A DNA stretch of 59,812 bases from Campylobacterota bacterium (GCA_003650125.1 QNFX01000010.1:1-59812), one strand, 5' to 3'; positions 32,688-41,232 are shown, counted from the first letter of the stretch. Notes: generated by a model not told the origin, from the letters alone. Numbers and translations: made by a program.

Positions 32688-32999
32688 ATGAATAATTTAA
32701 AAAAACAGATTATTCTTTTACTCTTTCTATGTGGCATTGTCTTTTGGTCACAGGCAGGAAGAGCAGAATATCGGGTATTTCAATACCTCGTAAAATCAAG
32801 ATACTTTATACCCCGTAACAACATGCCTTATATTGTAACATCCACCTTTGATCCGGTAACTTATCTTGCCTATAATGGAGGCGAAAGCTCTTTGAATATC
32901 GAGTTACTAAGGTCTTGGATGTGCTATGGAGATACGTCATACAAAAGATATTGTAATCCGCCTCGAAAACTAAAACTGTCTCCCCCGGAAAAACTATGA
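32688..32999 (+). CDS. Small secreted protein
   Basis: A 103-residue exported protein with signal peptide MNNLKKQIILLLFLCGIVFW up to about QAGRA. The mature part YRVFQYLVKSRYFIPRNNMPYIVTSTFDPVTYLAYNGG is followed by a two-Cys tail. It may be a small envelope factor; I recall no family. A TTG one codon earlier is possible, but CAAAAT six bases before the ATG suits a leaderless start here. The stop overlaps the next gene's ATG by four bases. Confidence 0.6.
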   Translation: MNNLKKQIILLLFLCGIVFWSQAGRAEYRVFQYLVKSRYFIPRNNMPYIVTSTFDPVTYLAYNGGESSLNIELLRSWMCYGDTSYKRYCNPPRKLKLSPPEKL

Positions 33000-33910
33000 A
33001 AATACCAAGTAATAGACCAAAAGCTTTAAATTATAAAAAAGAACAAGGCCCAAATAATCAAGTTGGTAAAAAAACTAAAGAAATTAAATCCGAAGCTCAT
33101 CAACAAGATCAAAATAAAAATGTCTTAAAAAACAATAAATGGGATCACCTTATAAACCATCTCAATGAAAAAAAAGGTATCTGGAAAAAGGAAATTAGTT
33201 TTTTAGAAACCAAGCATAAAACTGGGACCAATCATTTAAAAGAAAAAGATACAGGCACGTCAGACATAAAAGTCATCCAGCACAATAAAAGTAAAGATAC
33301 CGAAAAAAACCTTAGAGTACAAAAAAAAAGGCACCAGGAAACTATCCGGGATATAGATAATAAATATTACGCCGAAATAAAAATGAGACAAGAATTACAA
33401 AAAAACAATATTGAAAAGATCAATCAAGATCACAATGAAATAATGCGTGATCGAGAAGTAATTTTAAAAGATAAAATAAATGGAATGGAAAGAAGTCACC
33501 AGGAAACTTTGTATCGTTTAAAAACTAAAAATACTAATGACATAAATGACCTAAAAAAATCATATGCCCGAGAAAAAGACAATATTGCTATTAAAGCAAG
33601 AGATCCTTTTTATAATTTGACCATGCTTAATCCCAGAATTAAGGAACGAAAAGAGGACTATATCTTATCTTTAGAAATACCAGAACATGAAATCAAATTT
33701 GTAAATCTAACAGGCAAGAACAAAAAATTGCGTCTAACCACTTCCCGAAATTTCAAAGATTTGGCCCAAACTGAAAAAGGTGCCTTTAATCGAAGTGCTC
33801 GATCAGAGATGGTCTCTCAGGAATATATGCTAGAAAATCACATTAACCCTAGGAAAATATCCCAAATTTATGAGGATGGAATGCTAATTTTCAAGGTTCC
33901 TAAAAATTAA
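32996..33910 (+). CDS. Long charged coiled-coil protein with a C-terminal Hsp20/alpha-crystallin-like domain
   Basis: A 304-residue cytoplasmic protein. Residues 1-40 are disordered and basic, 45-200 form a highly charged coiled coil (KKRHQETIRDIDNKYY, DREVILKDKINGMERSHQET). Residues 203-304 resemble an alpha-crystallin domain: YILSLEIPEHEIKFVNLTG, a beta-turn KNKKLRLTTSRNFK, then EYMLENHINPRKISQIYEDGMLIFKVPK, the usual small heat shock protein ending with G-x-L-x-x-x-x-P-K. A coiled coil in front of this domain is not the normal Hsp20 layout. The start overlaps the upstream secreted-protein gene. Confidence 0.65.
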   Translation: MKIPSNRPKALNYKKEQGPNNQVGKKTKEIKSEAHQQDQNKNVLKNNKWDHLINHLNEKKGIWKKEISFLETKHKTGTNHLKEKDTGTSDIKVIQHNKSKDTEKNLRVQKKRHQETIRDIDNKYYAEIKMRQELQKNNIEKINQDHNEIMRDREVILKDKINGMERSHQETLYRLKTKNTNDINDLKKSYAREKDNIAIKARDPFYNLTMLNPRIKERKEDYILSLEIPEHEIKFVNLTGKNKKLRLTTSRNFKDLAQTEKGAFNRSARSEMVSQEYMLENHINPRKISQIYEDGMLIFKVPKN

Positions 33911-33946
33911 TAGATTTTTCATCATCTCTATATTAAAAGTAATATA

Positions 33947-35053
33947 ATGAAACGTCCCTCTCTAGTTCATTTTCTGTCTATTAAAACCAATAATTTTATA
34001 TCTATTAAGGCCTCTATTACTTATGAGCAAGACAAACACAATCAAGGTAGCGAACTAGAGCGACTAAAACCTCAAATGCCTATTGAGGCCTTCAAACTCC
34101 TGCGTTCTTATGAGTTTGATCTTAAGTTTGTAGGACTTAATTCCAAGCAAGAGCAAGTCTATGTCAAATGTCATGAATCGGACCAGTTCGGAAATTTTAA
34201 TTTTAAAATCCCTCTAACTGAGGAAACATCTCAAATTACTGCCTTTTTGATTTTTGAGATACAAAGTAAACCAGGTCTAGAACTTCTTCTTGGTATTTTC
34301 ATGCCTATTACTATTACCTCTCCAATAAAACTGGTGATCTGTGATTTTGATAAGACCCTCGTCGAAACTAGATATTCTTCTTATAAAGAAGTTTATAATT
34401 CACTTATAAGGCCCCTAGAGTATTTTCCTACCATCGAAAAAGGAGTCACTCTCCTTAAAGACTATATTGAACAAGGTTTCCATCCTTTCATTCTTTCTGC
34501 CTCCCCTCATTTTTACGAAGATGCCATGCGAGATTGGCTTTATAAAAAAGAAATCTATACCGCTGGAATCTTTTTAAAAGATTATCGCCAGGTATTCTCT
34601 ATTTTTAAAGATGGTGAACTCAGACCAAAAGATATCAAAATGCAAGGTCTCTATAAACTAAATCATCTGCTAGATATCTTATTAATGACTGGAATCCCTG
34701 ATGAACTCGTACTAATTGGTGATAACTTTGAGGCCGATCCGATTATCTATCTGACCTTGGCAAAGATCTTACAAAGTGGATTAGATCCACGATCTATTTG
34801 GAAAAGAATGCTAAAAGAGAGTCCTTTTAAAATAAGTAGAAAGCAAAATTTTCTTCTCTTAAATAAAATTTTTCAACTCGATAGTTTGATCAGCAAACAT
34901 AAAAACCCCTCCAATATAAAAGTTTTTATCAGAAAAAGACAAAAAAATGATCAAGTGATACTATCTGATTGGTATGAAGATATGCGTCCCTTAATAGAAC
35001 TCTTTAGCGAAATAAAGCCCCTCAAAAAAGAGGAATCCCAAACAAAAGACTAA
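33947..35053 (+). CDS. App1/DUF2183-like HAD phosphatase
   Basis: A 368-residue cytoplasmic protein. The first 115 residues form a beta-rich domain ending LGIFMPITI. The HAD part carries LVICDFDKTLVET (motif I, about 128-140), FILSASPHFY (motif II), RPKDIKMQG (motif III lysine) and LIGDNFEADPI (motif IV). Motif I plus the D-N-F-E-x-D-P ending are typical of the DUF2183 domain of yeast App1 phosphatidate phosphatase and its bacterial relatives. Lipid phosphatase activity is inferred. No clear ribosome binding site is seen. Its end overlaps a small opposite-strand membrane gene. Confidence 0.75.
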   Translation: MKRPSLVHFLSIKTNNFISIKASITYEQDKHNQGSELERLKPQMPIEAFKLLRSYEFDLKFVGLNSKQEQVYVKCHESDQFGNFNFKIPLTEETSQITAFLIFEIQSKPGLELLLGIFMPITITSPIKLVICDFDKTLVETRYSSYKEVYNSLIRPLEYFPTIEKGVTLLKDYIEQGFHPFILSASPHFYEDAMRDWLYKKEIYTAGIFLKDYRQVFSIFKDGELRPKDIKMQGLYKLNHLLDILLMTGIPDELVLIGDNFEADPIIYLTLAKILQSGLDPRSIWKRMLKESPFKISRKQNFLLLNKIFQLDSLISKHKNPSNIKVFIRKRQKNDQVILSDWYEDMRPLIELFSEIKPLKKEESQTKD

Positions 35054-35206
35054 TCCCCACCGGTGAAAAGACCTAATTCTTTCCCCATACCCTAGCTGGC
35101 CCAACTTCTTCCCTATAGGAAGCTTAGAAAAATCAAAGCCGATTACTTCGAGAAAGACCCTTAAAAAAGCAAAAATTAAGAAGATAAATTTCCAAGTGCC
35201 GTCCAT
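34991..35206 (-). CDS. Small membrane protein, two helices
   Basis: A 71-residue frame encoding a helix WKFIFLIFAFLRVFLEVIGF, a basic loop (KKLGQLGYGERIRSFHRW) and a second helix GLVFCLGFLFFEGLYF. The clear two-helix hairpin with a positively charged loop argues for a real gene despite overlapping the end of the App1-like gene by about 60 bp. No family recognised; ribosome binding site weak. Confidence 0.5.
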   Translation of the reverse strand: MDGTWKFIFLIFAFLRVFLEVIGFDFSKLPIGKKLGQLGYGERIRSFHRWGLVFCLGFLFFEGLYFAKEFY

Positions 35207-35241
35207 GACTTCACTTCGGAACTTTGCTAAATAAATTTAAT

Positions 35242-35586
35242 TTAATCTTGAGTACACTTGGCCTTTATAAGAGCAAACTGACGGTTAAATTTTTCTACGA
35301 TACTATCCATAGAGGCCACGTACTGCTCACAGGGCCCTGTACCACTTTTTTCCCGGCATCTACGCTCCATTTGAAAGCTTAAAGCGCGAAAGCGATTAAC
35401 CATAGTCCTAACCATTCGATTGGCAAAAATACAGTCCTGGCGATCATACCCCTCTGGGGAAACTGAAGTTAATGGTCTGGCATATTGAAAAACATCATCT
35501 TTTTTAAAATCATAGGGCCTTTCATCTTCTTGGGCACCCAGAGTAAATAGGCCGAAAATTAAGTATAAAAATAACCATTTCTTCAT
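35242..35586 (-). CDS. Secreted four-cysteine protein, downstream paralogue
   Basis: A 114-residue exported protein (signal peptide to about LGAQ). The mature C-terminal 65 residues match its upstream neighbour: DRQDCIF...RMVRTMVNRFRALSFQMERRCRE...CEQYVASMDSIVEKFNRQ...AKC. The four Cys at equal spacing suggest a helical hairpin held by two disulphides. Chosen ATG overlaps the upstream gene's stop (ATGA), favouring it over a GTG three codons earlier. It carries an extra 20-residue acidic/aromatic insert after the signal peptide. Function unknown. Confidence 0.7.
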   Translation of the reverse strand: MKKWLFLYLIFGLFTLGAQEDERPYDFKKDDVFQYARPLTSVSPEGYDRQDCIFANRMVRTMVNRFRALSFQMERRCREKSGTGPCEQYVASMDSIVEKFNRQFALIKAKCTQD

Positions 35587-35858
35587 TTTATACACCGATC
35601 TTTGGCCACTAAATGCTGCTTGTTCATCTTGCCTAGAAGCTCATCAAAGTAGGAAATATATTCAGCACATATTTTCTTCCCCTTAGAAGAGCTCTGACGG
35701 CATCGCCGCTCAATATCCCAGGAGATATTTTTAAGCCGAAGGGCCATAGTTCTAAGGTTTCGACTCTCCCACTGGCATTCCTTACGATCAAAACCATCCG
35801 CAGTAGCTAGGGGTAGTATGAAAATAGTTGAAATCACAATGATTAAAATAGCTCTCAT
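35583..35858 (-). CDS. Secreted four-cysteine protein, upstream paralogue
   Basis: A 91-residue exported protein with signal peptide to about LATA, then DRKECQWESRNLRTMALRLK, NISWDIERRCRQ, KICAEYISYFDELLGKMNKQ and AKDRCIK. It shares cysteine spacing and the motifs R-x-L/V-R-T-M and E-R-R-C-R with the next gene, so the pair arose by tandem duplication. No family recognised; a small disulphide-stabilised envelope protein is likely. Confidence 0.7.
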   Translation of the reverse strand: MRAILIIVISTIFILPLATADGFDRKECQWESRNLRTMALRLKNISWDIERRCRQSSSKGKKICAEYISYFDELLGKMNKQHLVAKDRCIK

Positions 35859-36031
35859 AGGCCTATTTTAGCATGGTATATGGCCTAATCAATAGGTTGA
35901 ATATATTTACGCATTGCGCTACGTTGCTAACACTAGGGATTAAAAACTGACTAAAATGATAATAAACAGTTGAAATCCCCACAGAAAAAGGGTAAAAATA
36001 GCAAAATTTTAACTTAAGGAAAGTGATTTAA

Positions 36032-36262
36032 ATGTCTGTTGATGATTCATCTATTAAAGTAGTTATTGATGGTACCAAGCACGGTGTTGAAGGGTCCCTC
36101 AAAAAATTCAAGAGGCTTTGTGAAGCTGCCGGTATTCTAAAGGAATATAGAAAGCGAAAGGAATACAAAAAGCCATCTATTAGAAAAAAAGAGAAAGTTG
36201 AGGCCGCGACTAAAAGAAAGGCCAAAGACAAAGCAAAATTTAAGAAGTATTACAAAATCTAA
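36032..36262 (+). CDS. rpsU: Ribosomal protein bS21
   Basis: bS21 sits near the 3' end of 16S rRNA in the 30S subunit and helps initiation. The 76 residues show [42 protein letters not shown] and a Lys/Arg-rich tail, the whole-length pattern of the family. TAAGGAAAGTG precedes the ATG. The following membrane-protein gene begins at the very next base after the stop codon, implying coupled translation. Confidence 0.93.
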   Translation: MSVDDSSIKVVIDGTKHGVEGSLKKFKRLCEAAGILKEYRKRKEYKKPSIRKKEKVEAATKRKAKDKAKFKKYYKI

Positions 36263-36832
36263 ATGGGCCTTCTCTACATTCTTCCCGTTTCTAAGAAAGA
36301 AAAAGATAGGATTAATAGTGATGACAACTATATCACCTTAAAATCCTATGGCCTTCCGCCTATTTTTTGGCTCTATTTACTAGGCGTTCTTTTTATCATT
36401 GGGCTCATGTGGTTTGCTATCTTTGATTCTATTATAACGCTGGCAAATACCAATGACCCTTTAAATGTATTTCTCGCCTATCTAGTTCTTGGAACCCTTA
36501 TTTTAACGCCCACAACACTCTTGTTTTTTTTCTTCTATGAAAAAAGAGTGTCTAAAAAAGAAAAAACCCTAACCATAGGCCATTACCTTTTAGGATTAAA
36601 GCTAATATCTAAGACCTACAACTTAAAGGAAAAAGATTCCTTTAGCGTAAACCACTTTCTCACCTCCCCTAACCTAGCGCGCATAAAAAAAGATCCCTCG
36701 ATGAGATCCTTTGAAAACCACGGATACTGGGAGTTACGTGCTGGGCTAGCAACGGAAAAAAATATACTTGTCGATCGCAATAACCGTAAAGCAGACCTAT
36801 TAAAAATATCTCAAATATTATCAGATTATTAA
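36263..36832 (+). CDS. Two-helix membrane protein translated directly after bS21
   Basis: A 189-residue protein with a short N-terminal domain (MGLLYILPVSKKEKDRI), two membrane helices at about 33-56 and 67-91 (PPIFWLYLLGVLFIIGLMWF; LAYLVLGTLILTPTTLLFFFF), and a cytoplasmic C-terminal domain (KTLTIGHYLLGLKLISKTYNL). The tail with helices followed by a small beta domain recalls bacterial PH-like membrane proteins, but I cannot assign a family. Its ATG abuts the rpsU stop and it has no ribosome binding site of its own. Confidence 0.7.
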   Translation: MGLLYILPVSKKEKDRINSDDNYITLKSYGLPPIFWLYLLGVLFIIGLMWFAIFDSIITLANTNDPLNVFLAYLVLGTLILTPTTLLFFFFYEKRVSKKEKTLTIGHYLLGLKLISKTYNLKEKDSFSVNHFLTSPNLARIKKDPSMRSFENHGYWELRAGLATEKNILVDRNNRKADLLKISQILSDY

Positions 36833-36900
36833 CTTTTACTGGTTAAGTTTTCCTTAAATCTTTGCTAGATTACCTCTGCACCGATTAAGGAGAACCCCAA

Positions 36901-38958
36901 GTGAAGTTTTCTACCTTTTTCCTATTTCTAATATTGTCCTTTAAGGCATTTGCCTTATCTGGTTGGGATCAAATGAACGATCCCGAACTAATGAAAATTG
37001 ATTATGAGAGAAACTTTTCCCAGCTTCCCCTAGCAGGAGAATTAACTAAAAAACCATGGAATGGTAACTACTGGCCTACTTATCGTGGAGGCATCACCTA
37101 TAGGTGGAATCAACCCCCTCCTGAAGCTCCAAGTGAAGAGCACCCTCGTTATCACTTTGAATTATTAAACTTTGCAGAGCTTCAAAATTTAAAAGCTCTC
37201 TCTCCAGCAGAAAAATACGATTTATATATGGGACAGGAGAGCTGGCCTCTCACCACTTATGAGAAAAAGAGAACTAAAATTAATATGACTGATCCAAATA
37301 GTGACGACTATGATCCGGATCTAGAAATACCTCGTTGGGAGGGCCTATGTCATGCTTGGGCACCGGCCGCTCTTTTATATCATGAACCAGGCCCTGTAAC
37401 GATAGTTGGTCTCTCAGGGAAAAAGGTCCATTTTGGTGCTAGTGATATCAAGGCCCTTTTGATTTATTTTCTCCATAGCAATCGCAGTAAAGATCAGACC
37501 AAAACAAAGTTCTTAGGTACTAGATGTTATCTTGATTTTAAAAAATATGAAGAGCAACTAGCAGATGGAGAAATAACTCAAGAAGAGTTTGATAGAGCTA
37601 TTAACTCTACTAGTTGTGCTGATATCAATGCTGGCGCCTTTCATATGGTTCTAACTAATCAAATAGGGCTTTTAGATGAAGGTTTTGTCGCTGATGTCTT
37701 TCGCGATATTGAAGTCTGGAACTATCCTGTACATTGGTTTGAATCAAAGATAATTGAAGAAACTATGGGAGCATCAGTTGGTGCTGCAAAGGGTACGGTT
37801 AAAGAAGTCCGAATTGTTACCCTTTTAAAACATGCCTACTCTATTGAGCAATCTTGGTTTCCAATGGGAGATCTAGAGAACCGATATTTTGAAGGGGTCT
37901 ATGGCAAGAAGAAATATGAATACCGGGTAGAGCTAGATAAAAAGGGAAATATCATAGGAGGAGAATGGATCTCTAAAAATCGACCTGATTTTGTCTGGAA
38001 GCAAAGCTTGCCAGCTTTTCGAGGTTACTTTAAACCGCTCAAAGAAATTTACGAAAAATCCATGAATACCTTAAAAGATATCCAGAAATTCTGGCAGGCA
38101 ATTGATAATAATGATTTAGAAGCAATAAAATATCTGCTTAGAGAAATTAATATCAATGTTCAAAATGGCGATGGAGACACTCCTCTTCACCTTGCTGTTA
38201 GAAAGAATCATTTAGAAATTATCCACTTTTTAATAAAAAAAGGGGCCGACTTAAATTTGGCCAATAATATAGGCAAGTCGCCACTTCATCTAGCTGCAGG
38301 TCTTGGATCTCTTGAGCTCACCAAAATATTAATTGGGGCAGGGGCAACCTTGGATATACGAGACCTTTCAGGACAGTCCCCTTTCCATCTGGCAACATGG
38401 GGTCAACACTTTAAAACAATCGCTTATCTTATTGAAAAAGGCTGTGATATCAATGCTCAGGATTCTAATGGAAAAACCTCTCTTCACTGGGCGGCCTTAC
38501 GCGGAAATGATGAAATTACCAATTTTTTGATTTCTAACAAGGCAATGCTAGATATCAAAGATCACAGTGGAAAAACCCCTTTTTACTGGTCTATTCTTAA
38601 AAATAAAACTCCCGTAACAATCGCTTTAATAAAGGCCGGAGCAAAGCTTGATATTAAAGATGATAAGGGAATGGCCCCCATCCATATTGCCACTTTCAAG
38701 GGATATCCACACCTAGTAAAACTTATTTTAGATAATAAAGGTGATGTTAATATCACTGAAAATTCCGGAAAAACGCCTCTTCATATGGCCGTTATTGAGG
38801 GCAATATGGAGATAATAACCCTGCTAATTGCAAGCAAAGCTGAGATAAATCCAATAGATAACTTTAATAAAACACCCCTAAATTATGTCCTTGGATTCCC
38901 TGAAATTGAAAAATTATTAAAGGATTTGGGGGGTAATCGCCATTTAACCCCCTCCTAA
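36901..38958 (+). CDS. Secreted transglutaminase-elicitor-like protein with C-terminal ankyrin repeats
   Basis: A 685-residue exported protein: signal peptide (1-18), catalytic domain at about 20-390, ankyrin region from about 400. The first domain contains NYWPTYRGGITYRWN, SPAEKYDLYMG, and WEGLCHAWAPAALLYHEP with Cys150. His248 in AFHMVLTNQ and Asp269 in FRDIEVWN complete a Cys-His-Asp set in transglutaminase order. This resembles the transglutaminase elicitor family known from Phytophthora and some bacteria. Seven full ankyrin repeats and a partial eighth follow (typical unit SGKTPLHMAVIEGNMEIITLLI). It would cross-link or modify extracellular or prey proteins (inference). GTG start chosen from TTAAGGAG nine bases upstream. 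Confidence 0.75.
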   Translation: MKFSTFFLFLILSFKAFALSGWDQMNDPELMKIDYERNFSQLPLAGELTKKPWNGNYWPTYRGGITYRWNQPPPEAPSEEHPRYHFELLNFAELQNLKALSPAEKYDLYMGQESWPLTTYEKKRTKINMTDPNSDDYDPDLEIPRWEGLCHAWAPAALLYHEPGPVTIVGLSGKKVHFGASDIKALLIYFLHSNRSKDQTKTKFLGTRCYLDFKKYEEQLADGEITQEEFDRAINSTSCADINAGAFHMVLTNQIGLLDEGFVADVFRDIEVWNYPVHWFESKIIEETMGASVGAAKGTVKEVRIVTLLKHAYSIEQSWFPMGDLENRYFEGVYGKKKYEYRVELDKKGNIIGGEWISKNRPDFVWKQSLPAFRGYFKPLKEIYEKSMNTLKDIQKFWQAIDNNDLEAIKYLLREININVQNGDGDTPLHLAVRKNHLEIIHFLIKKGADLNLANNIGKSPLHLAAGLGSLELTKILIGAGATLDIRDLSGQSPFHLATWGQHFKTIAYLIEKGCDINAQDSNGKTSLHWAALRGNDEITNFLISNKAMLDIKDHSGKTPFYWSILKNKTPVTIALIKAGAKLDIKDDKGMAPIHIATFKGYPHLVKLILDNKGDVNITENSGKTPLHMAVIEGNMEIITLLIASKAEINPIDNFNKTPLNYVLGFPEIEKLLKDLGGNRHLTPS

Positions 38959-39046
38959 CACAATTTAAACAGTATCCTCAATTGACTAATAAATTGGCCT
39001 ATTCTAAAAACGAGTTAATTTTAACCTCAATCGGAGAATTACTCGC

Positions 39047-39880
39047 ATGAAAAAGATTATACTTATTGCAGCACTTATATCTGCATCATTATCAGCACAG
39101 GAAAGTACCACTTCCTCAACCTTTGACCTTTGGAACGGCCTTAAAAAATCGCCTCTGGGATTTTCTATTGTCAATGAATTCGCGACTCAATCGGCCAGTA
39201 ACAATACTGGTATCAATGGTTTTTACAACGAGCTAACACCTTATCTAAGTTACAAACTAACTGGTAAAGATTCTTTAAGATTCAATACTTCAGTTATTAT
39301 AAGCGATAATTATCGTGCGGCCAACGAGCTTAATGCCGATGTTGCATGGGGTGGAGCTACTTTAAGATACAAAAGGTCTAAAATCTTAACTGAAGATAAA
39401 AACTGGCTCAATATGAGTGCTGAGATTAGATTCAACTTAGATGCAGACTTTAATAATGATGAAAGCAACAAAATTGGATCGACGTCTTTTAGAACAAATC
39501 TAACAAGAACTATTATGGCCGGCCTCGAACTAAATACAGAACTTCGTTATGATGAGTACTTAAGAAAGTCTTCAAGCGCAAAACTAAAAAGAAGAAAACT
39601 CGCCGCTACAATCAACCCTTCTTATGTTTTTGCAAAAGACTGGTATGTTCTTCCTTCGCTCGCATTCAAATATGAGATTCAAGGTGAGACAGCGAACAAA
39701 GCTTACAAGAAAAACAAAGTTACTTTCGCGCCAGAAATTGGTTATCAAGTTATGAAAGATCTTGCAGTAGCTGTTTACTGGGAAGCGACTCCATTTAAAT
39801 CCCACGATGGTGAACTATTCGCCAAGAATTGGGGCAAAAATGCCATGCTTGCTGCTTACTTAGATTACAAATTCTTCTAG
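39047..39880 (+). CDS. Predicted outer-membrane beta-barrel protein
   Basis: A 277-residue exported protein: signal peptide to about LSAQ, then a series of amphipathic strands with turns (ELTPYLSYKLTGKDSLRFNT, WLNMSAEIRFNLDADF, AGLELNTELRYDEYL, DWYVLPSLAFKYEIQG), ending in LAAYLDYKFF with the terminal Phe used by the BAM machinery. About 12 strands. Porin or channel function is possible, but no specificity can be read. The ribosome binding site CGGAG is 13 bases before the ATG. A GC-rich hairpin follows the stop. Confidence 0.7.
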   Translation: MKKIILIAALISASLSAQESTTSSTFDLWNGLKKSPLGFSIVNEFATQSASNNTGINGFYNELTPYLSYKLTGKDSLRFNTSVIISDNYRAANELNADVAWGGATLRYKRSKILTEDKNWLNMSAEIRFNLDADFNNDESNKIGSTSFRTNLTRTIMAGLELNTELRYDEYLRKSSSAKLKRRKLAATINPSYVFAKDWYVLPSLAFKYEIQGETANKAYKKNKVTFAPEIGYQVMKDLAVAVYWEATPFKSHDGELFAKNWGKNAMLAAYLDYKFF

Positions 39881-39889
39881 GATTAAATC

Positions 39890-39911
39890 GAGGGGAAAGA
39901 AATTCCCCCTC
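39890..39911. terminator. Hairpin between convergent genes, weak terminator candidate
   Basis: GAGGGG (39890-39895) pairs with CCCCTC (39906-39911) around an A/T-rich loop that extends the stem. There is no U-run on either strand, so it may terminate weakly in both directions or only protect 3' ends. Confidence 0.4.
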
Positions 39912-39923
39912 ATATCTTCTGAG

Positions 39924-40490
39924 CTAATCTTTCTTACGAGTTTTACGAAAGTCTTTTGTTGCTTCTGCTTCAGGGGAATCTTCATCAAGGTGATCTGTTC
40001 TAAAGGTCACAGGTTTTTTACCTCCCCCCATTCTTCTTAATTTCTTATCCTTAGGGTCTTTATCCCAATGCTTAACCCATTCAGGTTCCTCTTCTATCTT
40101 TACCTCTTCAGGAGAAACCTCAGCTTTAAGATCATTTTTTTTTCTTACCTTAATGTTTCTTTTTGACGTTTTTTGACGAAGTCTTTCTTGGTCAGCACCC
40201 TCATCATGATGAGCGATATCGATGCTGATATCTCCATTAATTTTTGTTTGGCACGCAAGCCTTTCTTTAGTGATATGAAAGACATTTCCAAGAAATTTAA
40301 TTTCTTCAAAAGGAGGCGGTTCAAGATTATCTTCACCTGATAGGATCTTTACGATGCAATCACTACAAGAGGCGACCCCTCCACAACTAGATTTTATATA
40401 AACACCTTTTTCTTTTAGAGCTTCTAAAAGGTTTTTTGTGCCATCAATTTCTATTACCTCATTTGAGGGTTTTAATATTACTTTATACAT
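39924..40490 (-). CDS. [2Fe-2S] ferredoxin with charged C-terminal extension
   Basis: An electron carrier of 188 residues. The plant-type 2Fe-2S site is Cys36, Cys42, Cys45 and Cys80 (SSCGGVASCSDC...LACQ), matching C-x5-C-x2-C-x34-C. The fold occupies residues 1-95. The remaining 90 residues are a lysine- and glutamate-rich extension with no known domain (EWVKHWDKDPKDKKLRRMGG). Partner reductase unknown. Its ATG shares one base with the stop of the preceding gene (TAATG), so it is the last gene of the pnp-dut chain. The upstream gene's product may be functionally unrelated. Confidence 0.85.
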   Translation of the reverse strand: MYKVILKPSNEVIEIDGTKNLLEALKEKGVYIKSSCGGVASCSDCIVKILSGEDNLEPPPFEEIKFLGNVFHITKERLACQTKINGDISIDIAHHDEGADQERLRQKTSKRNIKVRKKNDLKAEVSPEEVKIEEEPEWVKHWDKDPKDKKLRRMGGGKKPVTFRTDHLDEDSPEAEATKDFRKTRKKD

Positions 40491-40774
40491 TATAATTTAC
40501 TTGATAATTCCTTACTTATTCTCTTTTCAATAGTTCCTTTGAAAAGTTTGTATTTAAAAGCGAGCTCCACATAGGTCTCACAAGATTGATCTTCAAAATT
40601 AATTTGCAGCCTAAACCCACTACCCTGACAAATAATTCTAGGGTGTTCATCGGCATATTCAATATTTATCTCTACATCCCAGTCAGCAAAATAATCAGCT
40701 GTAATTAACTTTTTCGCTTTGCTGTAAGCATCGAGCTTATTTTTTGAATGTGTATAAGGAACTTGAATATGCAT
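40490..40774 (-). CDS. Small protein resembling polyhydroxyalkanoic acid system (PHA_gran_rgn) proteins
   Basis: A 94-residue protein: MHIQVPYTHSKNKLDAYSKAKKL, then WDVEINIEYADEHPRIICQGSGFRLQINFEDQSCETYVEL, ending FKYKLFKGTIEKRISKEL. The pattern of an initial beta strand with His, a helix and a final K-F-K-G-x-I-E-x-x-I resembles PF09650. The family's exact function is unclear and no PHA genes are nearby. The start overlaps the dut stop by one base (TAATG), and the stop overlaps the ferredoxin ATG in the same way. Confidence 0.5.
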   Translation of the reverse strand: MHIQVPYTHSKNKLDAYSKAKKLITADYFADWDVEINIEYADEHPRIICQGSGFRLQINFEDQSCETYVELAFKYKLFKGTIEKRISKELSSKL

Positions 40775-41232
40775 TAATTCATTCCTGTTGAGCCAAAGCC
40801 AGAAGCTCCTCTAGCTGTGGTCGAAAGATCTTTCGAAATTTCAAAACTGGCCTGAATCACAGGGGCCAAAATCATCTGAGCTATTCGATCACCATGACTA
40901 ATGGTGTGTTCAACTTCTCCGATATTGCCCATAATAACCTTAAGCTCACCACGATAATCAGCATCGATCGTACCAGGGCTGTTAACAACTAAAAGATTAG
41001 TTTTTAGCGAAAGCCCTGATCTTGGTCTTATCTGAATTTCAAAGCCTTGCGGTATTTCAAAAGAAAGACCCGTAGGAATCAAAACCCTTTCACCTGGTTT
41101 GATAGATAGAGTTTTTAACTTGAGGCAGGCCCTAATATCAGCACCTGCCGCATGAGTTGATTCATACTGAGGAAGAGGAAGCTGGTCATCAAAATGCTCC
41201 AGCTTCAAAACTTTAACCCCAACTTTATTCAC
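40774..41232 (-). CDS. dut: Deoxyuridine 5'-triphosphate nucleotidohydrolase (dUTPase)
   Basis: Dut hydrolyses dUTP to dUMP and pyrophosphate, preventing uracil incorporation and feeding dTMP synthesis. The 152 residues show all five trimeric dUTPase motifs: AAGADIRA, PRSGLS, GTIDADYRGELKV, RIAQMIL and RGASGFGSTG. A GTG start gives the normal length: it overlaps the pnp stop by eight bases, and GGAG lies 11 bases upstream inside pnp. An ATG 21 codons earlier would add a tail with no family counterpart. Confidence 0.92.
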   Translation of the reverse strand: MNKVGVKVLKLEHFDDQLPLPQYESTHAAGADIRACLKLKTLSIKPGERVLIPTGLSFEIPQGFEIQIRPRSGLSLKTNLLVVNSPGTIDADYRGELKVIMGNIGEVEHTISHGDRIAQMILAPVIQASFEISKDLSTTARGASGFGSTGMN

